A DNA stretch of 64,000 nucleotides from Paragonimus westermani (taxonomy: Eukaryota > Platyhelminthes > Trematoda > Plagiorchiida > Troglotrematidae): positions 19,194-83,193 of the forward strand of contig QNGE01002664.1 in assembly GCA_008508345.1 (NCBI GenBank), read 5' to 3'. Made by a program: the position numbers and the translations under genes. The notes under the pieces were generated by a model. That model was given only the letters and a program-made list of their open reading frames with translations, did not search any database and had not been told where the DNA came from. Positions within the stretch are counted from its first letter, which is position 1. Every line of letters begins with the position of its first letter. Shown in pieces: positions 46,801-58,451 of the stretch.

Positions 46801-47368
46801 TTTGAGAGGCATAGAGTTGTCAGAATGCCTGTACTGTCCAGACCACATGTCATTACGATGACCGGCGCGTTGCAAATCTCAGTGATTACAGGCAGATACC
46901 TTGCAGATGAAGCATGTTATCTGATTCCCTTCCAAACAATTGATATGACTGGATGATACACCTGAATTAAGGCTCAGCAACGGCCAGAAAATGATTCAGG
47001 TTCAACTGAGCCACAATGTCATCTAGGGCGCGCCAACAGAAACGCTGATTTACATTTGTGTAGCTGTTGACATTTCAGCTTGTCCATGAGACTATCTGTC
47101 AGTGGTAGGGGAAACCTAGGAAAGTACCAACTCACAATTACATAACCTATCGTGTGGTGATTTGAAACCACTCAGTCTGATCACCGGTGACACATTAAAT
47201 GAGTTGTTTTGGATAGTGGTTAGGACGTTTTGTAACTAATTATTCGGATCAGTGTTACTGTCGTTAATAGTTTTCGGTTTCCTCAAGATAAGCCTCTTTT
47301 CTTCTAACCACACTTAGACTTATTGATCTGATAAGGCATTGTCTGATTAATTGATCATCCAACCGGAC
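43836..47368. other. Long intergenic stretch, no gene recognised
   Basis: About 3.5 kb (apart from the microsatellite). Open frames at 45943-46131 (plus) and 45918-46157 (minus) lie in a GC-richer patch followed by an ACAATAAAG sequence near 46200, which could be a decayed LTR-element end, but no integrase or LTR boundary is seen. The plus-strand frame at 46654-46956 has no recognised motif. Confidence 0.4.
44111..44142 (+). repeat. AT-rich microsatellite
   Basis: A run of TA dinucleotides changing into TATC repeats, such as TATATATATATATGTATCTA. Confidence 0.9.
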
Positions 47369-47506
47369 TATTCGCGTGATCCGGAGATAAGCTAGTGAAT
47401 CTTGTTCATTTTCTATGGGCATTTTCGCCTTTGTTCATCAGATGTCAGATGAACAACAGGCTGTACAACGAAGGCATTTAGTAAGGTGGATGAACGACGA
47501 TAGCGT
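47369..47506 (+). repeat. 138-bp repeat shared with 38785-38922
   Basis: One mismatch is seen by eye across 138 bases. It has the same left boundary as the 411-bp insertion at 38786 but breaks off at 47506. Both copies could encode MGIFAFVHQMSDEQQAV, probably by chance. High identity suggests recent activity. Confidence 0.75.
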
Positions 47507-47774
47507 TTCAGTATATTCTCAACCAGAATCGATTATGACCGTTTGCAGAATTCGAGGCAAGTTACGCAGATTTGACACCACTGGAATGCCACTGTCCACC
47601 GTCAAGGTCCGCCCACCTCTTCCTGTCATCTCGCCCTGCGTGTAGCAATATTCGTGTGGGTGCATTTCCATCCCCATGGGAGGGACGGAGAGACAGGTGC
47701 AAGTCAGATCGTCGGAGCAATTATCTGGGTGGGTGTGCAACCGTGTCAGAAACTGTGTGGGTGATTGTGCGATT

Positions 47775-48066
47775 AAAGTCAAACGCCATTGATATACAGA
47801 TTGGGAATAACACAACGTTTCGAGCAAGTTGTAATACTCTACGTTTCAACCACCTCGGGTGGCCTTCCTCAGGAGTGTTGTAATCGATTACAACACTCCT
47901 GAGGAAGGCCACCCGAGGTGGTTGAAACGTAGAGTATTACAACTTGCTCGAAACGTTGTGTTATTCCCAATCTGTATATCAATAACATGTTAAACACGAC
48001 GCCCAAACTATTCAACTTCATTCGTACTACATTTGGTGCGGATATCTTACAAAGTCACACGCCATT
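47775..48066 (+). mobile_element. Hairpin element, copy 1, with 16-bp target duplication
   Basis: Element 47791-48050 (260 bases). The left 180 or so bases are a near-perfect inverted repeat centred at about 47883 (arms of about 90 bases around AATCGATT). A 70-base non-palindromic tail follows (AACATGTTAAACACGACGCC ...). AAAGTCAAACGCCATT at 47775-47790 recurs with one mismatch at 48051-48066, as a 16-bp target duplication. The second copy is at 61938-62240 in opposite orientation. Each arm contains CTGAGGA and GAAAC, resembling hammerhead core boxes. Confidence 0.85.
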
Positions 48067-48926
48067 CACACAAGACTCCGGCTTCATCCATTGCGCGTCA
48101 TATGCTAGTGACAAGTCACCGCATGGTTAACCAGTTGGCGTTCTCAGTCATCTTCACGCACCGGAATAAACGTTTAGTTCAATTTGCCGAGACAATTGCT
48201 ATTAAATGATTGGGGTTGCCGTTGTGCAGGCAGAAGGAACTGATTATTAAACTGAAACCACCATGGTAGTGCTTGTGGATTTTTCCATACCTAGACAGGG
48301 CATCCTCTTCGCAAGTGAAGATTTTACGCATATCTCGTAATTTTAACTTCCCCTGTATGTACTTGATAAGATGCAGCGAAATCAGTTCGAACAGAGATCG
48401 TGCAATATATCGCTATAAACAGCTCACTCATCCTCTCCAACATTCACCAAATCATATAATCATTCCAAAATTTCTGCGGTTTTTCTAGCCATCGTTTCTA
48501 CTTCTCCAGGATATCACTCAACCGACGACGACATCAATCTTTTCGTAAAGATCGCTTTGTGTATAGTCCATTGCGATAACTGGCATCTGAGGCGATTGTA
48601 CATCTCACATCCATGCCAAATCCACCAGCATACGTTCAATCGGATCACATGCATCATGTAAGACACCAGCCTCATTATTTTTCTCATCAGTACTGAGAAA
48701 CGACTTGTCGATCGGCCAGTAGTTTTCAAGGATGCAGCACTTTCGGCCTACCGCCTAATGTGGTTAGGCAAAAGAATTTCGAAATATTGCTCCCGAGACA
48801 TCATTTTGATAATAGCAAAGTTAGAATGTGCATATTTCGATCACATTCTATGCGTCTTACATCGACCAAATTTAGATGTTTGATAAAGTAAAATTTATGC
48901 TTTTCTGATATCTTCCGCTTACATAT
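48067..48926. other. No gene recognised
   Basis: Short frames only. The minus-strand frame at 48514-48729 has no motif. Confidence 0.45.
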
Positions 48927-49272
48927 ATTACTAATGAGTAGTGTGGCAGATTTATGATTTTAAATGAGACCCAATTGTGAAAAGTCAGGGCTGGATTCGA
49001 ACCAGTGACAGACACAGCATGTCCAAACGCCGCAAACGCTCTCTCAGCCTTGCTGCGAAGTCACACTGGGAGCTCGGAAATTTCATATTTGGACCCTGTT
49101 ACCCACCCATCCCACTGTCTCATATGGAATCCACCAAATGATCCACGGTATCGACTGCTCTGGCAGATTTTCTCAAACAATTCACGCTAGAATCCACCAA
49201 CGCCACTGCTGAGCATAGAAATTGTATTACTAATGAGTAGTGTGGCAGATCTGTGATTTTAGAAGAGACTAA
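48927..49272 (-). mobile_element. SINE family 2, copy 2, with doubled tail
   Basis: Minus-strand copy aligned with 42433-42715: leader, A-box-like CTTCGCAGCAAGGCTGAGAG, B box CACTGGTTCGAATCCAG (intact GGTTCGAATCC), then GGGTCTCATTT. The terminal 45 bases, containing TATTACTAATGAGTAGTGTG, recur at 49227-49272 beyond the other end. The element is thus flanked by two copies of its own tail, either as a partial tandem or as insertion into an older tail. Confidence 0.75.
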
Positions 49273-51100
49273 AATGACAACCGAACGCTTTCTTAGCTTT
49301 CTGTTTGTGTTTGGCCTGTCTCAAGTGACAGAATTTTGGATTATGAATTCATGTCTACTTATTACGATTCGATATGGAAACTAACGGAAACATTCTTCGA
49401 TAATACGTAATGTGCAGTATGAACAAACTTGATAGAACCTCTATGGTACACACTGTTATTCTTTGTTATGTCTACCTTATCATGTTGCTTTGGCATTTAC
49501 AAGGTTCATTTTAGGCAAAGTCCGGACGTTTGATCTGTATGTTTGTCGTGCTCACTTTTCACAGATGATTAGCAGAGTGTGCCAAGGATATTTCCAAATC
49601 CACAGTCCTAAAGAAACTACATACCAAGGAAATTTGTGTGTTTTAGAATCAGTTATATCGCCACACCTTTGTTCACAATTAAACAGAACAATTGTTTCGC
49701 TTATCAGCGCCTGAGATGTGCTTTATGTCAACCAGAGAATGGAACAGCATTTCATGTAGCAGATAAAAAACCAGAGGTTCCGATGGATTGAATTCGAAAT
49801 ATACAGAAAATCGACTATACATGTTATTCAATCATTATGCTAATGCCAGTACATAGTAGGTCTGTTTGATGCCGAAATTCGTTAACGGTCGAACTAGTAA
49901 CAATACATTTTGAAAGCTGTATGCAGTTCGAAACAGTTGGGTCGCTTGAATGGTTAAATCGAAACAGCTGAAATACGATTAGGAATAAATGTACGCTGCT
50001 CCTATCAACTAGAGCTATCGGTTGTCTAGTATACCTCACATCATCTCAGAAATGGTTGAAAGTCAGGATCCAGGAAGTATGGCAAAATCTGTGTTTAACA
50101 AGCGGTATTCTGATGATATTATGGTCTTTGACCAGACCAATGATGTTATTTCCTTCAAGTTTTCAACTTCATTTAGTCGAACATATCGGTGTTTCTGCTA
50201 GTTCGAACTCGGCCGAAGCTCTAATTTTTTCTAAATGGGTCTTGTCTGAGTCTATCTTTGTCTGACGGAACTCAATCGAACGGCAATCTAGCGTTTTTGA
50301 TTCAATCCATCACTTAGTTGGGGATTTACAAATGATCAGTTCATCGTAAGACAACGCGGTGAGTACAAGATCTTCAGTTTTCTATCTTGGAGCCGATAAC
50401 AAGTTTCTCTTGGGTTATGACTCTGTTTCACTGTCTCAGGTACATTTGCACGGCTGAAGAGCTGTAAGCAGAGCCAATACGGAATGCTAGCATCTGCCAG
50501 TGCTGGTCTTCTTATCACTCTGGTCAAATTGCTGAATGTATGTAACTGTTACAGACTCTAACATTCACATGTACTTTCCAGCCAGCTTCGCTATAATACA
50601 GCATTACATTCCAATATTGTTTCGATAAGAACTCGTCAGCAGTGCCTATCTTTGCAGCGAACGGAATGTTGACTGTAGCTGTGAATGATATTCTCAACAT
50701 AACTAAGTTAAGACTGACTACACTTATAGAGATTAAAAGATACATATCAGTAATCCCACTGCATGCGATAAGTTTTCTCTTATTGCATGAACAACACTCA
50801 GTGAAAACAGCGCACAAATACAGTAAAGTTTCATTCGAAATAGTCAGCTTAGTTTGTTCGAAAGGAGTATACGAAGTGTAGGAATCTGAGAACAGCCTTC
50901 GTGTACCATTCGAATTTACGTACACTGGTTTAGTAATGCCACGCAATTGGATCATTGTTCGTTCTCATTACAGTACACGTGAAAACAATTTTAATTGGCT
51001 CGTGGTTCACTATTTATTTGGTCTTCTTGTCAGCCTACTCCAAGGCGTAACGTTAGCAATCGAAGTCATCTAACGATTCCTGTCGCCGTTAAACCGCAAA
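49273..51100. other. No gene recognised
   Basis: About 1.8 kb of short frames. The minus-strand frame of 143 codons at 50524-50955 is the longest and has no motif or splice context. It should include the promoter of the gene that starts at 51101, but no element can be assigned. Confidence 0.4.
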
Positions 51101-54100
51101 ATGAACAGGTTCTTTTGTCTGGTATTGCTAGCCTATAGTGGCAACATATGCGTCGCACAACGTCTAAGTAAGTGATTTTATTAAACCTTAAAAATGTTCG
51201 ATTATCATGTTTTACTAACCAATTCGAAACCTACATGTAGCTACAGCTAATATCGATCTTACCACGAAGGGTTTACTGATGTTAACACAAAAGTTTTTTT
51301 TCAGGAGTAAAAGTCCTTCTGGTCGACAAAGAGCGTGGGCCTGCTAATGTGTATGACAGAGTGAGTCATTTCAGATTTACCATAATATACACGTGTGAAT
51401 CTACTCTGTATTTAGTTTGACGATAACCGAACAGTCTACTATGGACGAAACTGATACTGTTCCTCAGCGAGTGCATATTATATAAAAACTTACGGATAAT
51501 TTATTATGAGTGGTAATGATATCGCAATATGTTCTTTCATATTAGGTGAGGTACTTATCCCCAAAAAGCTGGACTGATGGAACATTCATCAACCTAACTA
51601 ATGCCCATGGATATCGAGATGTGATTATGTATGACGCAGTCATCAACGGTACAGAATTTACTGGTCTACAGCCCTACGAAATATTGTGGCTAGCGAATCT
51701 AAAACTGAGCGGCCAAACCCTGCAGTGTGCTACGAGTGTACGACGCCGTCGTTCAGGAACATACTGCTGTGAGATTTAACCTATTGATTTCGTTTGTATA
51801 ATACTTGACATGCATTTGTTAAGTCAGTGCAACGTGCCATGATAAGATGTGACCAGTTCACCAAATTACATGGATGAGACGAAACTGTTACGAATTTAAT
51901 GACAGTAGGCTGACTCGTGTACTGATATGGGATAGACTCCGCACCAATGATAATATCTGAATTATGTGAAGGGATTTAATGTCGACTATGTTCTGCTATG
52001 TTTCCGATCCGGTTCTTACATGGTACTTGATACGAAATAATGTTCCAATTGTTGCAGCAATATTTCCAGTTACGTTGTACAACTTGAATTAAACCGAAAC
52101 TAGTCTTAGTTGTTCATTATCTGACAAATTGAACTGTTGCTTATTGTGACAAGTTTATTGCAATCAATTCGTTAATCCTGAATGGCTTTTTCGCTATCAG
52201 TTGTTCGGCAAGTAGTAGAGTGAAACAACTTTGCCCATGCTATGAATTTTTTGACGTTCTTTGCTATAATATAAAATATTTCGCACAAAAATACATCGGT
52301 TACACTATGACTAGCTACCCGTTTATCTTTAGAATCAATAGGAGTACAAACTTGGTGATGTGTTGTATGCAGTCACAATGGGTTTAGGTAGCGTCCTTTA
52401 CAGATGACAGGCTTTAACGGTGGAACAGGGTTGAATGCAATTCCAGCTACTTATTTGGTGTTTCAAAAAATCTCCAAAAGGAGAAATAATTGTAGTGAAA
52501 GTAAGAAAATGTTTCAGTGAATGTGAAAGGTGAGGACTTCTCTCCTGGATATTTGCCCGTCATTCCTCGTCCGTTGGTTCCATTTCATTGAGCAGTGACA
52601 CATCTGATCGCCTGTGTTACTCGCAATCCACTCAGTATGAGCTTTTGAACACATCTTACCGGTCTGTTAAGGTATTTCGTTGAGTGTTAGAATACTTACC
52701 TCTCAGATTCAGCTATCCATTACACGTATATTGGTAATCTTTGCTCGCGTTAGATTAACACACATTCTCCTAATATAATACTTAGTTTCATGTTTCCCAA
52801 TTAACGATCATGCAAACAGTTTTCCAAAACTGGATAAGTTCACTTGTGTACACGAGTACACATGTAGATGCTACTGCAATCCATATTCATATGTCAAAAC
52901 TGACCTAACTTCCCGTGCATCCGTAATGTTGACGCCACCTGACTGCATCAACCGTTTCTGAAATACTGATGATCACATTATAACAATCACAAGTGTTCAT
53001 TCATTATGTGTTCGCGATAAACATCAGATAATGGCGATGACGCCTGAAAAATGTTTCTCGATTATCATTACACAACAATTCTATGAATTAATATATTACA
53101 GACGATCCTGCCTTACCTGGAGAGCAGTACAAACACCGTAAGTAAAAAAGCTTTAAAAATTAATTCTGATTGTTGATGGCTTTCATTGTCGTGAATTGGA
53201 AACCAAAGAGAACAAAGCATAAGGTGACACTTAATAATTATGGAGAAATCTACTAAAAAAAACATTTAAACTGGATTTTCAAATGAAAACCGTTCATGTT
53301 AGGTTAAGGCCAGTGACAATGATAAGCTGCTCAAATGCGTTAGTGATCGGATATAACCGGTTTTCTTTGGAAACAATTGAATGTCCTATTTGCTTGGTGT
53401 AGAATGACGTGAGAAATTATACAAGATATTTGATTTCTAACTTTACGTTATCCACACGAGTAATTGAGAAGTAATTAAGAATAGGCAGGGGGTGTTTCAC
53501 ATACACTGCATAATTCACAATTGCGCGGTTTATTCCACTTATAATTCACCAAACGTTTGTGTTGTGAACCGCATACGAATATTTGGAAAAAATTATTACT
53601 CTGCGAGATTTAGGCCTGGCTGTACTTCTCGTACATACCATTTTTAGAGCTCAGTATCACTGGACCTATTACGGATGACTTTTGCGATAAAGTAAGCCAA
53701 TCAGCCGAAGCTGTTCGATCTGCACTCCAAAGCATTCTCCTCGGGTGATTCCAGTTTACAATTTGATTATCACATATACATTCTGCACACACTGTACGCT
53801 GTTCACTAGTCAGCTTGTTCAATCATCTACTGACAACAGTTTTCAATGTGTGCCCATTGAAACGCTACGAAAAAAACTTAATTCGAACTATGTGGTTTGA
53901 AATGAAACAGCGATTAGACTGATAAAACGTACCTACTGTTTTCTTCCAGGTCACAAGAAATGCAAATCACACGATTGATGCATGTTGCCTCGAGAAACAG
54001 AGCAGGCGAAGGTATTTGGGGAAAATTATCGGACAATATCGCATTTTATTCAAGGATTCGGTAGAACCTAACAGGTGGCAATATTATCGCTCATGCATTG

Positions 54101-54147
54101 ATGCAATCAACGAGAAGAACGCAGGTTGCTCTTACAATGCGATTTGG
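51101..54147 (+). CDS. Putative small secreted protein, about five exons
   Basis: Exon 1 (51101-51167) encodes a signal peptide, MNRFFCLVLLAYSGNICVAQ, ending at a GTAAGT donor. Exon 2 (51305-51360; TTTTTTTTCAG acceptor, GTGAGT donor) and exon 3 (from 51546; CATATTAG acceptor) join in frame: VKVLLVDKERG..., then an SWTDGTFINLT-containing domain with two N-glycosylation sites (NLT, NGT) and LSGQTLQC. Exon 3 may end at 51737 (GTACGA donor, phase 0) or 51768 (better GTGAGA donor, phase 1). Exons 4 (53102-53137) and 5 (53950-54147) are multiples of three. Only phase 0 keeps exon 5 open, giving a Cys-containing DACCLEKQSRRR ... YYRSCIDA ... GCSYNAIW end at a GTGAGA donor; phase 1 gives a short KKCKSHD tail. 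The family is not recognised. Secretion is inferred. Confidence 0.5.
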
Positions 54148-55544
54148 GTGAGATAATTGACATTACTTCTTGTCAATTACGCGTGCTTCCGATTTTGTTC
54201 CGGTTGAACTAATTACCACGGTCTTTGGATCCAATGTGAACGCTTCCTCACAACCCATTGTTGACATTCTATCCAAACGGAAACAGTGTCGTTGTTTCGC
54301 TTGCTGTGCTTAAAATGAATGAGAAACGTTTACCAAACACAAACTGTGACATTTTTGTCAGATTTTGTTCAGGGATAATCAATGGAAGCGTGTTTGGATA
54401 GTAGGATGAACGGGGATAATAACTTCAGCTTGTTTATAAACGAATTTGATACCGATGAACTGCGGTCAACAGGTTCAATTTAACAGATTAGTTGAAAATT
54501 TGTTTGACCCATCTATAAGCAAGGGTAACTTTAATTTATCGCTCCGTATTTGGGATCAACCAAAGTTAACAATTTTGTGCAACGAGCTAAGGAGACATAA
54601 TAATAACCAGTATTGACAAAACAACTGTGGAGCAGAAGCGAAGCTCCACTCATCCATGCATTTTTTATTGACTCGTCATTATAAAGTTCGCAATGAGATG
54701 ATCCGCCTTTCACCAAACAAACAAGGGGACAGAAACAGTCCAATCTTAGATTCTTTCGGTTTGTTGAGGCGGCCCCAGCAAATTGATTGAAGCTGGACTT
54801 GTGTGTTCAGAAACAATTGTTACTGTATCTGGCGCTAACTGATACGAGTGACCCACTGATTGACTATCCACCAGGCACATAATTAGTTGCTTGACATAGC
54901 TATTAATTTGTGTCAAGACAAGATTGGTGCTTGTGAATTGATACAAAATTCTTGAACGTGTAATGATCAGGTACGAACTGCCGAAGAGCCTAAGTAAATG
55001 TGGGCGTACTTTACCAGGCTATCAGTGACAACGAAATAAACGGATGCAAACGAAAATTTACAGAGTTCGAGTAAGTTACGATAATCCAAGAGTTGAACTC
55101 ATAGAAGGTGTTCATAGGTATTCGGGAAAGCGACCACAGTACTCCAAATCACCAGTGTCCGAAAAACAAGGAGGTGCAAAGGTTATCTTGGACTGCTAAA
55201 ACGCAATAGGTATTGTGATTATGTATGTGGTAGGACGGAGCTGAAAAACTAGATGAGAGATCCGTGTAGTTTCGTCAAACGCTTGCGCGAGCTGCAAGAA
55301 CAGACCGGTGTGCATAAATTTGTATTGAGGTGTAAGATCACTTGAATCAATCTGAACAACATGAGAAAATGATGTAAAAGCCTTGTTGTACACCAGTGAG
55401 GTATTAATTAGTAAAAATAAGAAAAACTCTACAGCACTTCAATTTCATAGGATTTGTAAGCAATAAATAATCGATAACCATCTGATAAATAAGAATGCGC
55501 GACATAAAAGTTGTCAGCGAAAGCGAGCTGTCAAAATAAAACGG
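54148..55544. other. No gene recognised
   Basis: May contain further exons or the 3-prime end of the gene at 51101, because exon 5 ends at a donor and not at a stop in the favoured phase. None can be placed with confidence. Confidence 0.4.
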
Positions 55545-56100
55545 CTACTGGAACGCGCGGTTGGATGGAATGGAGATTAGTGGAAGAGAGCAGTGATGTA
55601 GTATGCGTTTGCTCGGTAGGCGGACGGGGATAAGAATCTGTTTCATCATTACTGTCGGTTGTGTTGTGTTCCATGGTTCAGCTGTATGGTTGGATGGTTT
55701 GGACGGAATTTCCCGACGCGCGTCACCGTAGGCCGGTTTGAGACAATCAGCGCTCACAGCAACGCGCTTTCCGGAGCGTTCGCTGGTGAAAAAGTTGTCC
55801 ATCCGAAGAATAACTTCGAATGGATCATCGTAAGGTGTTCGATGTGATCACCGAACTGGCACAACGGACGAAAACACGAGTGCAAGTCATCAAGTGATTG
55901 TTGTGTTGTTGGAGCCGGGTCGGAATGGCATGGAGTGCCTCCATATGGGGTTCGAGGAGGCGCGCGTAGTTCGACAGATCCAGACTGATTCCGAAATGCG
56001 ATTGATGTCAAAACTTTGACGTCACGCGTGTAAAATTCTTCGCACATTGCGAAAATTCTGAACACCTACTTCTCGCCCACTGGAAACTTAATGCCCCAGG
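55545..56100 (-). pseudogene. Ty3/gypsy pol C-terminal relic
   Basis: Minus-strand text first shows a stretch ending in MTCTRVFVRCASSV, then after a frameshift DPFEVILRMDNFFTSERSGK and VAVSADCLKPAYG. This is the gypsy pattern after integrase (HVFVR, then PPYEGPFKVL, FF..NGK.. VSIDRLKPAY). The end of the protein falls at about 55545. There are frameshifts but few stops. No LTR was confirmed next to it, although an LTR-like TATTTAAA-containing stretch occurs at about 56205-56320. Confidence 0.75.
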
Positions 56101-57014
56101 TCATCCATTGACAGATCGCCCCCCACCCCCCCAACAAACTCGGCTGGACATTTCAGGGTCTAATTGAAGAGTAGTCCCAATGACGGATGTTTCACAGTCG
56201 CAGAGTATTTAAACCGGAATATCCTGTACAACTTTGTATTCAGAGCCGAGTCCGATGAGGGTCTGAGAACTGTATTAGATCAACAAACGTGAGAGAAAAC
56301 GTTCAATATAAATCCTCTAGCTAACCTCCATGTTCAGTCCCACAGGTCAGTAAATGTGGATATCGGTTGGAACTTTCTTTCGGTGTGTTCCAACCTTCTG
56401 ATGTGCACTTCAATAACCCTATTCAGGCTTCCCTTTGTTTAGTCCCGCCGGTAGATTTTTTGCACTTTTAGACAAACCATTTCGCATCAAACGTCAAATA
56501 CGGAAGGTCAACTGGACGCACGCAAATAAGTGCACGTGAGAGAAGGAAATCTATAAAACTTCAACAATTCATCGCCCCTTTCTTGGAAAATAATTAGCAG
56601 GAGCAGGATATCTAGGCATCTGTCGATCTGTGCAATAGTGATAACTTAGTCCGTATTTGGTAACATGGCATAACACCATATGGGATTTGTTTAATGTTAG
56701 CCTTTAAAGTACCCATTCCGTTTGAGTTTCAAAGTGTATTTCTATTTTCGCGACTACCTCAAGACCAGCTTCATTGAGCAGGGTGGTCGTCCCTACTTCC
56801 ACAGGAAAGTTTTTCACACGACTACCCTAGAAGGAAGTGATTTTCAAAAGCTGCTTGCCTGGCTGATTTGATAGCAATAGGTCTGCATAAACTGACAAAT
56901 GCATCGAACGCAACGATGCAACTTAGTGATGACCGTTATACTGAGGTGCATGACACCCGGAACAATTTGTACTCCATTGTGCTTAAGATAAAACATTTCT
57001 ACAACGACTAAGAA
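56101..57014. other. No gene recognised
   Basis: Contains the possible but unproven LTR-like stretch near 56205-56320. Otherwise nothing supportable. Confidence 0.4.
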
Positions 57015-57195
57015 GATCGTCTCATGTAAGCGTGACCTTGGTTCAAACCTCATATGTAACAAGGATATGCACCGACGACGACCTCAGAAAAAAAACGAAA
57101 CTCCAGTCTAGAGCTTATTATTGAAATGAGTTTGCTGAAAAGTTTATCAGCATGCGACGATTACGATCACCTGTGAGAGACATTCAATTCATCCT
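57015..57195 (+). mobile_element. Hammerhead-type SINE, degenerate
   Basis: B-box-like GGTTCAAACC at about 57039, then GGATATGCACCGACGACGACC and ACGAAACTCCAGTCTAGAGC: the ribozyme core has a C for T (CCGACGA) and stem II is lost, but GAAAC and the GTC cleavage triplet remain. The SINE tail follows to about 57195. Confidence 0.6.
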
Positions 57196-57565
57196 AATCA
57201 ATACCCATCTCGGCCTTGTTTGATAGAACGTACAAAAAAGAGTTTACATAAGCCGTTTTGTCCGAGAAAACCACGACGCTCTTTTTTCTCATTTCTGACT
57301 GCGTTTAAAACCACACCTCACTTGTAACCAACTAGCCAACCCGATCTGTCAGATTGGCAGATCATTATTACGAACTCGTCGGGTGATCTGAATCGGGAAG
57401 CCAGTGGTCAGATTGTGTGTTTCTGACTGCTTTGCCCTGACCTCATCCAACGCTATCTTTCCAATGTTGATAGTGAGAGACTTGTCAAAGAGATAGCAAC
57501 TCCGCTTGGGAAAATGAAAATGTAACTCACGATTGGGACTAACCGACAAACATCTTCTTTTCAGG
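57196..57565. other. No gene recognised
   Basis: Short frames only. The right end is a pyrimidine-rich acceptor (CATCTTCTTTTCAG). Confidence 0.4.
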
Positions 57566-57727
57566 AAAGACACCCGGTATCTGTTTGACAATTACAAAGG
57601 CATTAGTGTTGTCTCCATACCGTTTAGGTTATCCACCGGGATACTATTGTGTGGCTGCCACGTTAAGCATTACACTGAGGAAATAAACAGTTTAATGGGC
57701 TGTTCAGATTGGGAATGCCCGATATGC
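57566..57727 (+). CDS. Possible Cys-rich exon (RING-like start)
   Basis: A strong acceptor (CATCTTCTTTTCAG) and a GTAAGC donor enclose one open frame of about 54 codons, the only one of three frames without a stop. It encodes LLCGCHVKHY, then GCSDWECPIC, a Cys/His spacing reminiscent of a zinc-binding fold whose last C-x-x-C could begin a RING finger. No neighbouring exon was found, so gene membership is unknown and chance cannot be excluded. Confidence 0.3.
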
Positions 57728-58177
57728 ATGTAAGCCTGCCTGGGAAAATGGCCAGATTACACAAGGAAGAGAGAGTCCGCAGAGTGACCAACTTGACAAC
57801 GAAAAACAAGCACACATCAGTCTTCACATTAAGAAGACAATATAGAGCTTTTACGAATCAAAGTCCCCGACTCCACCATCAACGACACCTCGGAAATTCC
57901 ATCAAACTAAAGAAAAGCATAAGCCTGTTTCGTCGTCTGTTTCTTTTGCAAGAGACAGTTATTTCTAAGCCGATAAGCGGAAAGTCGGTTAGAGAGACGA
58001 AATCAAAGGCACGAAAGCATATACATCAGAAATCCGCGGTAGACATACGGTTGCCAGTGCATGAAGTCTGTTACAGATATGGCTCCGTTGCGAGATACGC
58101 GAGGAATAAGAGGCGATCGCACAATCGGGAATATCCGAAAACCAGCAGACCAATCCCGAACGGGTTATTAACCGATT
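57728..58177. other. 3-prime flank of ABCF3 gene
   Basis: Should contain the 3-prime UTR of the minus-strand ABCF3 gene. A 158-codon plus-strand open frame (57709-58185) covers it, very basic and without motif; its end overlaps the ABCF3 stop. Confidence 0.4.
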
Positions 58178-58451
58178 TCATCTAGCCGCTTCAGCTAATT
58201 CCATGAGCACAGCTTTTTTGTATTGGGGAAGACCCTCGGTTAGAGCATAGACGCGGCTGCCTTGGTGACTGTCAACAGACTTGTCCATACGAGTACACAC
58301 CCAGACCTCCTTGCAAACCGTCTCGATTAGGCGCTCGTCATGTGAAACCAAAACCACACCACCTTGAAACGTATTCAACGCGATGGCCAACGCAGCGATT
58401 GTCTCCACGTCCAAGTGATTGGTCGGTTCGTCCAGGATCAATAGATTGGGG
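58178..58451 (-). CDS. ABCF3: ABC-F ATPase (ABCF3-type), terminal exon
   Basis: Last exon (about 90 codons plus stop). It starts after a TTTGTGTTGTTTAG acceptor with one base completing a split codon, and then reads [20 protein letters not shown]: Walker B and D-loop of the second nucleotide-binding domain, followed by [20 protein letters not shown] with the switch His (H-loop). The C-terminal segment ([16 protein letters not shown]) matches the ABCF3 end, while ABCF1 and ABCF2 differ. ABC-F proteins lack membrane segments and act on ribosomes or in stress signalling; ABCF3 is a homologue of yeast Gcn20. Joined to 62750-63063 the text reads [18 protein letters not shown], correctly spaced. 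Confidence 0.92.

Noticed and set aside
56205..56330. LTR-like sequence upstream of the gypsy tail
   Set aside because: Has a TATTTAAA-like box and ends before CAATATAAAT, but no TG...CA ends, target duplication or partner was found.
57709..58185. 158-codon plus-strand open frame
   Set aside because: It lies antisense over the 3-prime flank and the stop of ABCF3, is simply rich in basic residues, has no domain motif, and its start overlaps the donor of the exon-like segment.
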